Assembly (NCBI GenBank): GCA_014773175.1
Contig: VXCM01001301.1
Coordinates: forward strand, 73,667-137,666
DNA from: Lucifuga dentata
Taxonomy: Eukaryota; Chordata; Actinopteri; Ophidiiformes; Bythitidae
Direction of reading: 5' to 3'
Length of the DNA stretch: 64,000 nt
In this document: positions 1-13,538 of the stretch, piece by piece
How positions within the stretch are numbered: position 1 is the stretch's first letter
How the letters are laid out: each line of letters begins with the position of its first letter
The notes under the pieces: generated by a model
The model's input: only the letters and a program-made list of their open reading frames with translations
Told to the model about the DNA's origin: nothing
The model's database searches: none
Position numbers and translations under genes: made by a program

Positions 1-695
1 TCAGTTATTGCTGCCTATGAGCTTTTTGAGGCTATTCGTCCTGACATGGTGTCCATAAAAGATAAGATTGATGATCTCACCTCTACTCCAACTGTTACTC
101 ATTCATTGTGTAGACCTGAATCCTGTTCACTCGTGTTTGTCAACATTGTGATTGAGTGTTCAGCCGGATCCTTGGAGCCTCATTCTTTATCCTCAATCAA
201 TATGAAAAGGATCGGACCGAACAGTGTGGCTCTATCTCAGCCTTATCACATGCACAGAGAGAGACAAAGATGGAAAGCCTCTCCAAGCCTGGAAGATACC
301 CTGTGTGCATGCATGTGAGCATGTGTATGTCTGTATGTATACCTGAGCACGTACATGATGAGCTTTGCTGTTGTTTAAACACCACACGCTTAACTTATTC
401 TGTTGATGCTGAATTCCAAATTCCTCTGACAGACTGCTGAGCAGCCCAGCTCACCTGTGATAAAGAGACAATAGACTCCACTCTCTGTTCTATTCAAACC
501 AGCATAACATTTCTACCATGACTTGTAAATGAATGAACTGCTATCTTTACAGCTATATGCTGGAAAAACAAAGTGGAAAATCTGTGAGGAGGCAACACTT
601 TTTGGAGGTGCTCTGTTGATAATTAATGGACACTTGACTTTGTTTCCTCCTCTCATATAGGCTGTTAATTGTAAATGAATCACCAGCAGTCTCTT

Positions 696-733
696 AAAAA
701 AAAAAAAAAAAACNTTAAAAAAAAAAAAAAAAA
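696..733. repeat. Poly(A) tract split by a contig join (N at 714)
   Basis: Two runs of about 17 A on either side of a single N, with short identical flanks. This looks like an assembly join in a homopolymer. Confidence 0.7.
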
Positions 734-2502
734 CTTAAAATGATGAACTACCACATACTCATGAATTCAGTTTCTTTAATATTTTGTTTAAAAGATACAT
801 TGATGAACATTGAGATACACATTGTCCATCTGTTGTGGTGGTCTTGACTGTGGTGTTCATGAAGTTAGTAAATTGGAGCAATCTATCATGCAGACACAAA
901 ACCATACATTAAATTTAGACTTGCAGATATTTTCAGTATCTGCTTGAGCATTTACATTGCAAGGCACAAGTTATTTTATAGTGACGTTTCATTGTGTTTG
1001 CTGAGGCCAAAGCAGTAAGGAGTGGGTGGCAAGAAGATGATGAAGACAGTATAAGGGTAAAAAAAAAAGAAAAAAAGAAAAGAAATACAGAAAAGCAGAC
1101 TTTCGTTCATCTCTAACAAACAGCCTTGTTTATCAGTGGCGTGTATCAGAGAAGCAGAGCAGGACCAGCGCTGCCGAGGCTTCAGTTGTTTCTCATTTCT
1201 GCAGCACAGCGGGTGATCAGAAGGAGGGAGAGACCGAGGGCAAGAACAGATTGAGGGAAAGAAGGAGGAGGGGAGAGAGCAAGACTGAGGGAATTTGCTG
1301 GATCATTAGTTTACAGTGTTGTAGTATTGACCTCAGAATGGACCCCTGCAGACACAGGGTTCTGGCGTCGCGCCCATGTAGATGTAAGGAAGCTGACGTC
1401 TATAAACTTGGTTCTTCTGTGTGTGTGCGTGACAGTGTGTGCGATAAAAATCTGGCTTTCATGAGGCTTTCAAGTGTCCTTGTAACACATACATTTGAGA
1501 GGATACTGTTTTTGCCTCAAGTGGTTATTGCAAATTTCTAAAAGTAATATAGTCTTTTAAAAAATTTGCTCCAGGAGGATTGCAAATGTTAGCACTTTCC
1601 CCCCCAATATTTTACAATAAAAGCAGTTTAAAGGTGAATCTGTTGATGATTTTTGATGATTATTTTCAGTTATTTTTCTGCTGAGTTTTTCTTTAGTTTT
1701 CAACCTGACGTACATATTCCAACATGACACCCCAAAATTCTGCCAACAAATTAATCTGCAAGATTATTATCAAAAAATACTTTGATTTTTCTCTCTTACA
1801 TAGTCCATTTATTAAAATCACTCCAGACTGAGATTACAACATTTGAGATCTGGGTTGAGAAGAGTCAAAATCAGGAAAACATCCTTTTTATGCAGTCATG
1901 CCAAGTCTTTTTAAATATAACTCTGTGTGATGTTCTTTTGAGTACATCTTGCTGCGTGTGAGGAAACAGGAATCATGTTAGAAAATCTTTACACCTGTGT
2001 GCCTGTAGTGAATACACACACTCTCTTTCCTCTCTCTGGCTTTACCTGTGTTATGGTCTGCACTTGATTTTGATTCAGAGTGACAGTACAAGACCACTGA
2101 CTGTGTACTGGAGTTGTTCAGCGAGTGTAGGTTTCAGTGTCTGGCAGTTAGAGGACATATTCCACATAGTTCTGGGATTGTGGTTCTGAGTGAGTTGAAT
2201 TGCAGTACTTCGTATACACATTTGTTTTTTCTGTTCTGTGTATCGTAAATTATGGAACAAGACAGTTGGATGGCTGTGAGCATAAAACACACACATATAC
2301 TCACAAGTCCCCCTATTTCTTGCCATTGCTCTTGCTCTCACACATACACACAAATACTTTTTTTGTGATATGTTTCCTAGAAAGATAAGATCAGATTAAT
2401 AACCACAAACTGAAAACAGATTCTGGAAAGCCCAAATATCATTAGTGTCATCACTTATCTGGTGCAGTCTTAAGCATTTTTGGTGCTGTAAAGATCAACA
2501 TT

Positions 2503-2525
2503 CCACACACACACACACACACACA
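2503..2525. repeat. (CA)n microsatellite
   Basis: About 11 CA units in non-coding sequence. Confidence 0.9.
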
Positions 2526-4276
2526 TCTGAACTAAGACACCTCCTCAGATTCCTGCCAGGAGGCTGCCAATGCAGCATTGCGCAGACTGGGGCAAAGCAT
2601 TGCATTCTGGGAGTGTTTATCTGACAGAAGCAATTCAGGCTGCCACTCTGGCTCTGACAGTGAATCGTGTTACAGGAGATCTACAATGAAAACAGCAGTA
2701 ACTCATATATACTCACTGTACCTTATATCAACAGCGCAGAATATGATTTGTCCAGCTGCCACCTGATGAATAGAGGGATAACTGAGGGATATTTTGCTTG
2801 TTTATAGATGTCAGTGTCCTTGAGGAAGGACAGAAATGCTCTCATGCGAGAAAAAGAAAGATCATTTATTGGAACATCAACAAAAGAATTTTGTGAGAGG
2901 ATAAACATATGCTGAAAACAGAAATTAGCATCAAATGAGAAGAAAACTGGAGTGATAATAAAATAATTGTGGTTGAAAAATTCAAAAACTGAGAGGTCAG
3001 CACAGTAAAACAAAAGGAATAGGGAAAGATGTGTCCAGGTCAGATGAGGTCAGGTGATATCCTGGAGGACCTCATGTCTAATGCTCAATAATGGCTGTTT
3101 GTCGGACCTCTGCACTTTACACACATCTCTCTCTCTCTCTCTCTGTGGATCACTTACACTTGTAAGTGGCCATACCTGGTTCTGTTGGCTTCAGTTCAGT
3201 GAAGGAGTAAAAAGCCCCAGAGAATCCCCTCACCCTGTATACTGTACAAGCCCCACATGGTGGACTTCAGCATTAGCTAAGCTCTGCTCTTCCCTGTTTA
3301 GGTCAACAGAGAACAACATAATGCATGAGGTGTCTGTGTGTTTGTGCATGCATGCGTCTGTATCTGCTCTTTGGGTCAATGGAGAGCATGCTGTATGTGT
3401 GTGTAAACTGTCTGTAAGCCCATCTGAGCTGTCTGCTTACCCACTCTCCCCATATGTTTCATCCCTCAAAATCAACCTCCATCTGTCTGCCATGCTGCCT
3501 GTGTGAATGTGAACTACAACATCCAGTGATCATTACACAGCTAATAGCTCCGGCTCTCGTGGGATGCTTGTGAACGAATGTGAGAACACAGAGGAGTGTC
3601 ACCACTCTATTGTTGTTTTTCATACACACTTTGACAGTTAGCAAACTCTCCCTTAATACTGCTGTTAATCCCCAGAGCTCTTAGATTAGCAGCAATCTGG
3701 GATTAAAGGGAAACCCACAGAAAAATCAGAGCTCTGGTATGTTTTCTTTTTTCTTCAGATGTATGTGATGATGACAATTTGACAAGGCCCTGATAGAAAA
3801 CACTTTTTAACCTGCTGAACACATACAAGCTGTTAGAAGCCTCTTTTATCTGCTGGCATCCCTCCTCGTCTTTCTCTTATCCTTGCTGCCAGAGATGTAA
3901 GTTTTCACAGAAGTCCTATCAAAGCGGCTGCTTCTTACTGAGCTGTGTGAGGAGAGAAGACACCATCTGATCCACGCAGGCACAAAAAGGGGTGACGTGT
4001 CAATCAACATACAGGACCCCATATCAGGCATCCTCACAGGACGCCTCGGGGTCCTTGGGATGGATTGACAAGGCTTCTGTCGGCATCAGATAGCACAGGA
4101 GAAGGAGGGGATGAAAGGAAAAAAGGGCAAAGTATCCTGAAAGTGTTTTATCACTTCCCTCAGAAAGACGAAGGGTACGGATGAGTGGGTTTATCACCTG
4201 GTGCTGGTCCCTTAGGATCCTATGGGTGTCCCTGGCTGCTGCTGTTTTAATTAGAAAAACACTATACAGCCATACC

Positions 4277-4342
4277 CTTCTCTTCTCTTCTCTTCTCTTC
4301 TCTTCTCTTCTCTTCTCTTCTCTTCTCTTCTCTTCTCTTCTC
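4277..4342. repeat. (CTTCT)n minisatellite
   Basis: About 13 near-perfect 5-bp units. The minus strand reads as a repeated Arg-Glu-Glu-Lys frame, which is a by-product of the repeat and not a gene. Confidence 0.95.
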
Positions 4343-5980
4343 AACAAATCATACTCCCCCTGCGTGCTATAGTTCTGTCAGGTTTAGCTTGAGAATTAAG
4401 ATATTGATGTTTGGGGAGTCGAGGATTCAGACCAGTGTCCTGTGGGTGGGTGAGTATGAGAGATGGACCAAAGGGGGCATTTCATTGCACGCTTTGTTGC
4501 CCATGACTGTAAGCTGTGATCCATGCTGTTGGTCCTTGTCCATGTAGTTAGTGGTAGCACTTGTGGTTTTGGCAGGAAGTTTTTTGTTGCCCCTGGTGAC
4601 ACCAAATATGCACAGCTCTGCTCTAAACCGCAGCACGGCAGGGACGCTCCCTCAAAGCGCTTCCTGTAACTTGAGCTCTGGCTAAAAGTAAATGCTGTGG
4701 TGGAAACAACACTTACGCTCTATAGGCTCAGTGGAAGAAGCCCACAGCCAGCTTAGTACTCGTGTTTCAGGTTTCTGATTTGCAGTCCAACATTTTTGCT
4801 GTCTTTGACTGTATGACAACTGTACGATTCCTGTGATTACAACACGTTTGCTGCCAGTGTGGCTTAAATTGCATCACCATTGTTATTGCCATAGTGCCGC
4901 TGATGCGCCTCCCTGCCTGCCTCATATATTGGAGGTTGGTTGGAGGCCCCTCTGCTGATATTCCTTCATCATTGATATGCAAGCTGCATCGCACAGGCGC
5001 TAGCGCAAGGTTAAGCATGCGTGACGGCCAAGCTTAGGAACTGCCTCAGACTCTCTCTGTCTCTCTCTAACTCTATGTATCCCTCCTGGACACACACAAA
5101 CACACACTTTGCTTCTTTTGCTTCTATTTTGTGAAGTGAGTGACACTAAACATACCTTGTGTCGCACACGCTACCCTTTCTCCCTTACATGACCACATAC
5201 AGGGTGGTCACTGATCCCTATAAAGTCCTTGATGGCATTTCCTCCCCTCTGAATGCAAGGCAGTGTATGCTCTAGCTCATGACTTAGATTACTGACAGAG
5301 TTCTTGACTTTTTAAGGTTCACTTAATGCCATTTCTCAACCATAGAGAAGCAGGCAGGATAAATGACTGACATAATAGGTGCAGAGTAGGCAACAGCGGG
5401 ACTATTCTCCAGAATAAATCCAGTGTTCAAAGTCAACCAGCTGGTTATAAATAAATCAGCACTTATGATATTTTGTTGTCTTTTTAAAATTTGTGATTTC
5501 TTGTGAGTATTCATTCATAGACACAGACATAAATTTATCTGATAATTTATAAAACTTCACGTTGCAGCCAGTTATATTTCTCTCAGTATATTCCCTCCAG
5601 AGCCTCTGTGCAGGCTTTAATAGCCTCACATTCTTCCCTAAATTGCTCTAGATTGCCTTCATCTGTATCTTTTTTTTAAATCTCATCTCAAAGCTTTGTT
5701 GTTCAAAAGAATAGAGGCCTATTAGATCCCACAGAAAGGAATTCTAATCCTGTAAGATTAGAGTAGTCCTCCCAGTCGTCTCCTTCTCCCTTTGGTTTTG
5801 TTGGAGGTGCTGTTGATTGTGGAATGTTGCATTGTGTAAGCTAAACAATGATGGTGTGCTGCTGGACGATCTGTAGGCCGGAAAGAGAAGAGTGTTTTGA
5901 GCCGTCACATTCCAGCTCAATTAGGGAGATGACAGCTAGGGAACACATCAATTTGGTTTGTGCATTGTTGTGTGCATTTT

Positions 5981-6023
5981 ATATATCTATATCTATATAT
6001 ACCTATAGATATAGATATATATA
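5981..6023. repeat. AT-rich near-palindrome
   Basis: A run of TATATCTATATC-type sequence is followed, after a 3-base centre (acc), by its inverse TATAGATATAGATATA. It could form a hairpin or cruciform and has no coding content. Confidence 0.8.
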
Positions 6024-6535
6024 TAATTTCATATATATATCCTGTTTTTAGGCATTTTGCATAATGATGTGTTGCATGTAATAGCCATCCACTCATGATC
6101 CATTAAAAGAATAAAACAACTGTGAAAATATACTTTAAAAGAATACAGTCATTAACCAAATGAGATGGCTAAATGTTGCAATCAAATTCTAAGTTCTCTC
6201 AGTAAACAACAGTTTAATATTCAGGGGCTTTATGGGTATGTTGCATTTAAGATTTACTGTAATAGCTTGTAGAGAAAGTTGAACAAGGAAAACACTCCTA
6301 AAAATCATTGGTGTTCTTTCAGCTGTGAAATTAAACAAACTCCCCACGAGAGGTGACTCAATCTAAACAAATCAAAGCCAATGAAATGGAACTCAAATTA
6401 AGAAAGTGATGGATTTGCCTCCTCTTTTATTTAATTTATCCACTTTAAATGTTCTGCAAACATATTTTAGTTTTATAAGAATCTTTGTGTAATTTTGATA
6501 CATTCTGTCTCGAAACAGTGAACTTGCCCATCACA

Positions 6536-6540
<5 letters not shown>

Positions 6541-6583
<43 letters not shown>
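6541..6583. repeat. (TC)n microsatellite
   Basis: About 21 TC units. Confidence 0.95.
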
Positions 6584-6587
<4 letters not shown>

Positions 6588-6861
6588 GATAAGCTGGCAT
6601 TTCCTGTTATCTTCGCCCTGAGCATTGTTGTCTGCTCTGTGAGACAGTAGGATCTCTGCACTGCTGCCAGAACAAGAACTGTTTTGCTTTCACACCATTA
6701 CTTTGTCTGATTGTGTCTGTATCAGGCAGAGAGGGGGGTGCTTCCTTTTTGTTGTATTGTCTGTTCAGGTCTTAATTGCAGCTGCACTAATTTGCTGTTT
6801 GCCAGATCTGAGTATGAGAGTCTATCTGCTACCAGCCAGTATCGTCTGGTAGTGCATCACT

Positions 6862-7236
6862 CAGTACATTTACATGCACGTTAAAACTTCGATTATACTC
6901 TGATTAAGGCAATAAATCATTTTTTTTCAAATGTCACATAAACACCATAATTAGTTTGAAATTGGCACAAATTGGAGTAAGCCTTTCTGAGTAACAGCCT
7001 CAGATGATGTGATTGTAAATTGAATTATTCAGGCATGTAAACGTCATAATCAGAGTAATCCACCTACATGCATTTTCTCACCTGGTGGACTCTCCTCATA
7101 CTCCGATTACGCAATGCAACATGATCTGGCAAACCATGGAATCCTATTAATTTCATCCATGTATACATCTTACTGGCATTATTGCCTTAATCAGAGCACT
7201 ATCAGAACAGTATGTTTACTGTCTGTAAACATACTG
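6862..7236. mobile_element. Short inverted-repeat element, family A, copy 1
   Basis: A non-autonomous element of about 375 bp. It starts with CAGTACATTTACATGCAC and ends with GTAAACATACTG, so the termini are imperfect inverted repeats. It shares blocks such as TTATTCAGGCATGTAA and AATTTCATCCATGTATACA with copies at 7242, 18490 and 51829. No reading frame is present. This is the layout of a MITE from a cut-and-paste DNA transposon; the superfamily is not identified. Confidence 0.75.
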
Positions 7237-7241
7237 ACAGC

Positions 7242-7645
7242 CAGTACATTTAGATGAATGTTCAAAGTTCAATTAAGGCAATAAATTGATTTTTTTTTTT
7301 TTTTTTTTTTTTCAAAATTAATGTAAACTCTGTAATCAGATCGAAATCAGTATAAGTTAGCACTGGTGTGCTCAGAGTAACCAACCTAGATTATGTGAAC
7401 TTAAATTGATTTACTCAAGCATGTTAATGATTTTTATTTTTGTTTTTATTTTTTATTTTTTTAAGCGATGTAAGCATTGTCTGTATGCATTTCCTCACCT
7501 GCATGCATTCCCTTATAAGATGATCAAGCAACGAGTCATGCATATTTGGTAAAGGACAGAATCATAGTAATTCTGTCCATGTATGTCTTACTCTGCATTA
7601 TTACCTTAATTGCTGCACAGACAAAAATTAGAGTGTAGTGTAGAT
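7242..7645. mobile_element. Short inverted-repeat element, family A, copy 2
   Basis: Begins CAGTACATTTAGATGAATG only 5 bp after copy 1 ends and follows the same internal order, with a long poly(T) insertion (7291-7312) and more decay. The right end is inferred from alignment by eye and is approximate. Confidence 0.65.
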
Positions 7646-9617
7646 TCTCAAACACAATACAAAACAATCTTATTACATTTTGATATATTTATTTTATATA
7701 TTTACCTATCCACTATTACAGGACATTGGTCACTTTACTTGATTTTGAATTCGGCCATGACAGAGACATAAAAGAGTTTAAACCATAAACAGTAAAAAGT
7801 GCACATGACAAAATTATTGGAACATATTGGATGTTTTACCTCTAACAAGCAACTGTCAGGTGAATTCAGTCCCCACACTAACCGCATGTCCTGTCAAAGT
7901 GAGCAAAACACTCAACCTAAACCCGCAGTACTCTGGATAATATTAGCTAAAATGTCATAAATAAAGTAAATTCAGTTTTGTGTAAAATGGACTGAATACA
8001 GTGTAAATTATAGTTGAACTATACAGTATAATATTTATTGATTAAACTGGCTGTAGATTTTTTAAAAATTGTAATATTTTGGGATTAAAGATCGCAGTTT
8101 TCACATTATATTTACATTATATATTTAGAAAGTGCTGGAGTTAAAAGGTGCTGTGTTCTAACTGTCTGTGGTTTGGGTGGGGTCTTTTGAGGCCTGAGTG
8201 TCTGCCTTACATCACAGGGTGGGGGTCTGCAGCTACAGTTGGACATGTGCTGAGGGTTTCTTGATAATGGAAGCTGGCTGTTATCAGCCTCTGTCCTGCT
8301 CACCATAACTCTCTCTGTAGCTCGGGTTATTACAGAATTTGTGCTGACATTATTCGTCTCTCTTATAACTTTATGAGGATCAATACTGCCTGTTCATTAT
8401 CAATCACTGTATATTTCAGCGATATGCTGAAAGTCTATGAATTGACTATTTGATCAACAGAAAATTGAATAATGACTATTTTATTATTGATTCTTAATTT
8501 AAACACATTTATCAAGTAAAAATGCCAAATAATACACTGATGACTGCTTCATAACGTGGGAATTTGCTGCTTTTCTGTTTCATAATTAATACCTTTCCGT
8601 ATTCTGGCTGTTGTTTTGACAAAATAAGCAGGTAAGGCACAATATTGGTAAACTGGGATGCCATTTGTTAATCCTGCTTATCTAGTTGCAATTCAAATAT
8701 AATAAATCTTTATCGTTTTAATATTTGACCTTGTCCATAAAGTGGCTGTTCGTGTGAATATTTGTTCCACCTCAGGCATACATTGAACTGTCCCTAGGGT
8801 AAGGAGGGGGAGGAGAGGATTCTGGGATCATGAGTTAATGAAAGGTAAACACAAGGACTACAAGGAGGTGAGCCAAAGAACACAGGACTCTTCCTCTCTG
8901 TCAGGATATGAACTTCATTCCTCTGACTTATTCTTTTACACAATATTTCACCTTTCGACTTGCAAATTCCTCTTTTTGCAAGAGGAAAGTTTCACTGAGA
9001 ACTACCCTGATGAACAATTTTTTCCTCTTGACAATGTGAAATGTGAGAAACATTTCCTCATAATGTCTTTATCAGCTGATTGGACGGCATTTCTTGTCGA
9101 CAGAATAATGAAGTATGTCAACATTGCTCTCCCTTGAGTGCAGTTAACTGAAGTGACAGCTTTTATCAGCCACCTGTGTCATGTCAGAGATTTGGTCAAA
9201 CTCTCATTCAGTTATGAAGTCAGCCAGCTCTGCCTGATCTCACCAGCGTGGACCACGCTGATCTTTGCCAAGCCAGTGTTAGAGCATTCTGGCCTGTCAC
9301 CCAGCCAAAGGGCTTTACTGGTGTTCTGGGAGTGAGAGGGACAAAAGCTATAACAAACATTTGCTCAGCAAAGCAGCATGAGACCATTTCAGTAGAGGCA
9401 AAACAGTGAACACGAGCAGATAAAGCACAGTTTATTTGAGTACAAATGTCTCTCCACATGCAGGATTACGACACCTGTTTTGTTAATCTTCAAAGCTGGT
9501 GTGAAGTTTTCACTGCTCCTCCAAAGTCTCAACTCCTTACAGAACAAGCAGCTGACAATTACACAGAGCCCACTGAGCATCAGAATAAACTTTGTATGAA
9601 TATCTCAATACAAGCGC

Positions 9618-9744
9618 TCCGCCTTTAGCAGGAGCCATTTCATAGACCCCATGGGATGCCGTGGAGGGGTAATGGAGAATNTCCGCCTTTAGCAGGAGCC
9701 ATTTCATAGACCCCATGGGATGCCGTGGAGGGGTAATGGAGAAT
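9618..9744. repeat. 63-bp identical direct repeat around an N (assembly overlap)
   Basis: Bases 9618-9680 and 9682-9744 are identical and are separated by the single N at 9681. This is the signature of two overlapping contig ends placed side by side instead of merged. Confidence 0.9.
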
Positions 9745-10052
9745 ATAGATTTAACTTGTGACCATCAGCAAAAATACCAATTAGAAATGCATCAGAGAAC
9801 AGCCAGTGTAGAGCCACAGCACACTGCCAGTGGGGGATTCGTTGGAGGAATGTATTTGGCTGCGATGTAGCAAGAAAGAAAAGTCCACAGTGAAGGAGCC
9901 TAATGGAAGGTTTTGTACAGTCTTGTAGAACATAAATTATAAATCATCTCAATATTGATAGTTGTTTTATTTCACCATGATAAATGCTCTATAAGCTTGT
10001 GTAGTGTGTCACATCACAAAAATGTTACACTGCAACAATAACACTTGAGGTC

Positions 10053-10185
10053 ACCTCGTAAGTAAGCCATAATTTTTTTTTTTGTAAGAATGTGGAATCT
10101 TTAAGCCTAATTAATACTNACCTCGTAAGTAAGCCATAATTTTTTTTTTTGTAAGAATGTGGAATCTTTAAGCCTAATTAATACT
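10053..10185. repeat. 66-bp identical direct repeat around an N (assembly overlap)
   Basis: Bases 10053-10118 and 10120-10185 are identical, including an 11-T run, on either side of the N at 10119. Confidence 0.9.
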
Positions 10186-11907
10186 TTGCCAAACAACAGC
10201 ACTGCATACTTATTTTGTAAAGCATCTCAAAGGAGTCTGATGAAGCATCAGTTCTCGCCATAAACAACAAAAAGGGAGAAATCATCTCAATTACTGACTG
10301 TAAGCAAAACTCCTATTGTGGAAGGCTTTGCAAGTTGGTCATATCTTATTTGTTCAGTTCCACTCATGCAAATCCTGTGTTAAAGGGATGCATCAGTCCA
10401 ATATCCACTCAATCTCTCTCAGAGATCCGCACTAATAAAGGTGTGTGACAGCAGTTTACATGTTCATAATGTTGTTCTTTTCAGTTTTCCTCGTAGGCTG
10501 CAGCATCACTTCTCTTCTGCTCTGTCCTGACCTCTGTAGCTGCACTTCCCAGCTTCTTTCATTAATCATTTACTCTCTATCTTTCTCTCTGTCTCCCTCT
10601 TCTCTCCCTCCTTGCTTTGCCTATACACTCTCAATAGATCTCAATAATCTTCATCTTTCTTTCCATCTCTACCTCTCTGTTGACTGGTAAATTGCCCATC
10701 TTTCTCCTTTCCTCAGTACTATTAGTGTGTATCATGCCTCTGCATTCCCTAATTTCTGTATTGTATCTATAACTTTACTTATGATCTTTTTTATATATTT
10801 TATCCTACATGCAACAGCTGGAACAGATGACACCCAGCGAGATCTTTACCAGTCTCTTTGGGAAGACTTAAAAGTATAGTTTAAAGAAAGCAGCCACAGT
10901 ATGCAGCTAGGGATGCTTTGAATTTATTAATCCATTCGCACCTTGCTGTCCCATTTCCTAGAACTGATTCATTAAAACTATATTTTTGCCTAATGAAAAT
11001 GCATCAGGGATTAGTCTAATGCAACCTGATTTTCCACATAAAGAGGTTTGGGCATGATCCTGTCACTGTACCTTTCCCAAATGCGTTGTGTGCATTAATA
11101 GCCCCATTTTGAAGATGTTCTTCACTTGTATAAAGGCTCCATAATCCCTATAGTTGTTCGTGCTGTTGTTGTTATTGTTTTTTTCTCCCCTCTGTTGTTT
11201 TCCTGAAGCCCTGCATATAAGATGAATTATTCAGCACTGTAATGGGTCTATATTTGTCATTGTTTATCTTGCCTCAGTGCCCCCGCCATCCTCATTGCTG
11301 CCCACCACCATCTCTCCCAAGATTCACGTGTCTGTCTGTCTGTGCATATGTCTGGCAAGCAGAGGTACTCCACCCGCAGAGGATGCTCCACTTTAATGAA
11401 TGAAGTGAAGTCATTTAGTAAGGCTCTTAATGGCACATAAAGCCCCTCTGCTAGGGTTGATTAATCAGGGAAGTGTTTGGCTGTCACACACAGGGCTGTC
11501 CTCAGCAGGGGCAGCAGCTTGATCGCTGCTCTCTCTTATGGTGGGGTCCCTCTTCCTCTCAGGGTTGGCAGCACAGGAGCTCAAGCAGCCAAATCTCCTC
11601 TCATCCACAGGTGGTGTGTGTTTGATGGTTTGGCTTTGGGAGGCTTGATTGGAAATGGGGGCTTGTTGGCTTTGCTGGTGACTGATGATGATGATAATGA
11701 TGATGATCATCCCTCTGTCAAAAACAGGTGTCTGTGATTTGTGTTGCTGTCATGGCCTGTGGCTCTGTCGTGAGGTGTGAGCAGTCAGTGAGCAAGGATG
11801 CAAACCAAAAAGGAGGGAAACAGTTAACCATTTACTTTTACTACTGCCACATGTCAGCACTATCTGATGTAGAGCCATTTTCATCATTACCCAGGATGGA
11901 CAACCAG

Positions 11908-12110
11908 CCCATCCATTCTCCACACCCACTTATTATGTGCAGGGTCATGGGGCCAGAGCCTATCTCAGCATTCATAAGTGAGAGGCAGGGTATATGCAAG
12001 ACTAAACCGAGGGAGGAAAGCAGAGCACCCAGAGGAAACCCACACAGGCACAAGCATGCTAACTCTGGACCATCTTATGTGAGGCATCAATGCTGTCCAC
12101 CATCCTATCA
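11908..12110. mobile_element. Decayed L2-like fish interspersed repeat
   Basis: Carries landmarks of a very common fish LINE-derived repeat in order: CCATCCATTCTCCACACCCACTT, a GGGTCATGGGGCC block, GAGAGGCAGGGTA, and the CACCCAGAGGAAACCCACACA block. It is diverged and has no open frame. The family name rests on remembered consensus features. Confidence 0.6.
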
Positions 12111-12430
12111 GAGCATTCTGGCTTAGTACACTTTAAAACTATATGAGTTTGGATCTAAATATTTCACATTGCATTTTCAAAGAAATAATTCAATTAACAC
12201 ATGTAGAATTTATGATTAAAAAACTAATAGTGTTTCTTTGGTATTGTACCAACATCTTTGTAACTCCTTTTTACTGTGATTTTGGTGCCTTATTTAAATC
12301 TTTATTTAATGTAATTTTTGCATTGTACGGTTGGCATTAAAGTCTGTTAAAAAAAACAACAAAATGTGTTGTTTAACAGAATTAAAAAGCAGCATCAAAA
12401 ATGACCATCAAGTTGAATGAATACCTCTAA

Positions 12431-12462
12431 AAAAAAAAAAAAANCTAAAAAAAAAAAAAAAT
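12431..12462. repeat. Poly(A) tract split by N at 12444
   Basis: Two poly(A) runs with CTAAA flanks meet at a single N, probably a contig join. Confidence 0.7.
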
Positions 12463-13538
12463 CTAAAACATGATGAGTTTCTCCAGTGGCATTTACTGCA
12501 TGGTTAGTAAGTTGTTTCTGTTATTTCATTAGAAATTTGCAGGAGTCACTTTGTTTCTCCTTATTGTTTTATTATTCCTTAAAGAGTTCCATTCTCGGTT
12601 CCTTTGGAAAAAGTGCTTCAAAGAAACTAAAGCTCTCAGTCGATACTTCACAGTGTCACTTTCACCAACATTATTCGTTGCCGTGAACGCAGACAGCGGA
12701 GATTTAAGACAGTAATTTAGTCTTTTGTAGTATGTAAGCATATCCACAAGATAATTACAGTATTTCAACTTACTGACTGTGACTCAGTTCAGTCCAGGAT
12801 TACTTTCCATTATTACCTCTCACACAGAGCTTATTGAAATTCATATATAAAATTATAGTTAAATTCAGTCCATACTTAAAGCTTAGTATGGGTGTATTTG
12901 TCTATATTTCTGTCTTTCAGTCTGTCCGTTCTGTATGTTCTGTTTTCAGCACTGCATGCAGTCATTTGCTTTTTCTCTTAGAGAAGATAGGAAACTCGTC
13001 TAGTTTACCCCGGCTGTTTTCATTAAAGGGCTTTGTGTTAATTTGCAGAAGGAGGTCACAGCAGGGTGCTCGGCTAACTCAGACACTGCTCAGTGTGAAT
13101 CCTCAGCATTAGAATATAAAAGTACACAGATCTCACGAGTATTCATCTTGGGGCTCATCTGCTAGCACCCATCACCTCCATGCCTCCCATCTGCCTTTTT
13201 TCTGTCTTTCTAATCCTCCCATCTTCACTCTTTTCTCTTCATCAGAACCTTTCATCTCTCTCTGTTATGCTCCTGTCACCTCTTCACTCTCTTTCTCTTT
13301 CTTTCACATTTTCTCTCTTTCTGTAATTTTCCTCCCAGTAGAAATTGGGAGGGTGCTGTCGTTTACTCACTGGGTGTTTTTTGTTCATATTTTCCCTTTA
13401 TTCATTTGCCTATTATGTTAAATCTTAGAAGCTACTTGGCAAATTTTATTAAAATAGGTGAATAAAATGTATCTTGCTTCTAAGCTTTGGCTTTTACAAA
13501 CTTACACAAATTTGGATGAAGTGGGCCACTGTGCTACC

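Noticed and set aside
3054..3506. 150-codon open frame on the plus strand
   Set aside because: Low-complexity Ser/Leu/Cys-rich translation including a TC repeat, no known domain, no splice or start context.
4024..4347. Minus-strand frame with repeated Arg-Glu-Glu-Lys
   Set aside because: Translation of the CTTCT minisatellite.
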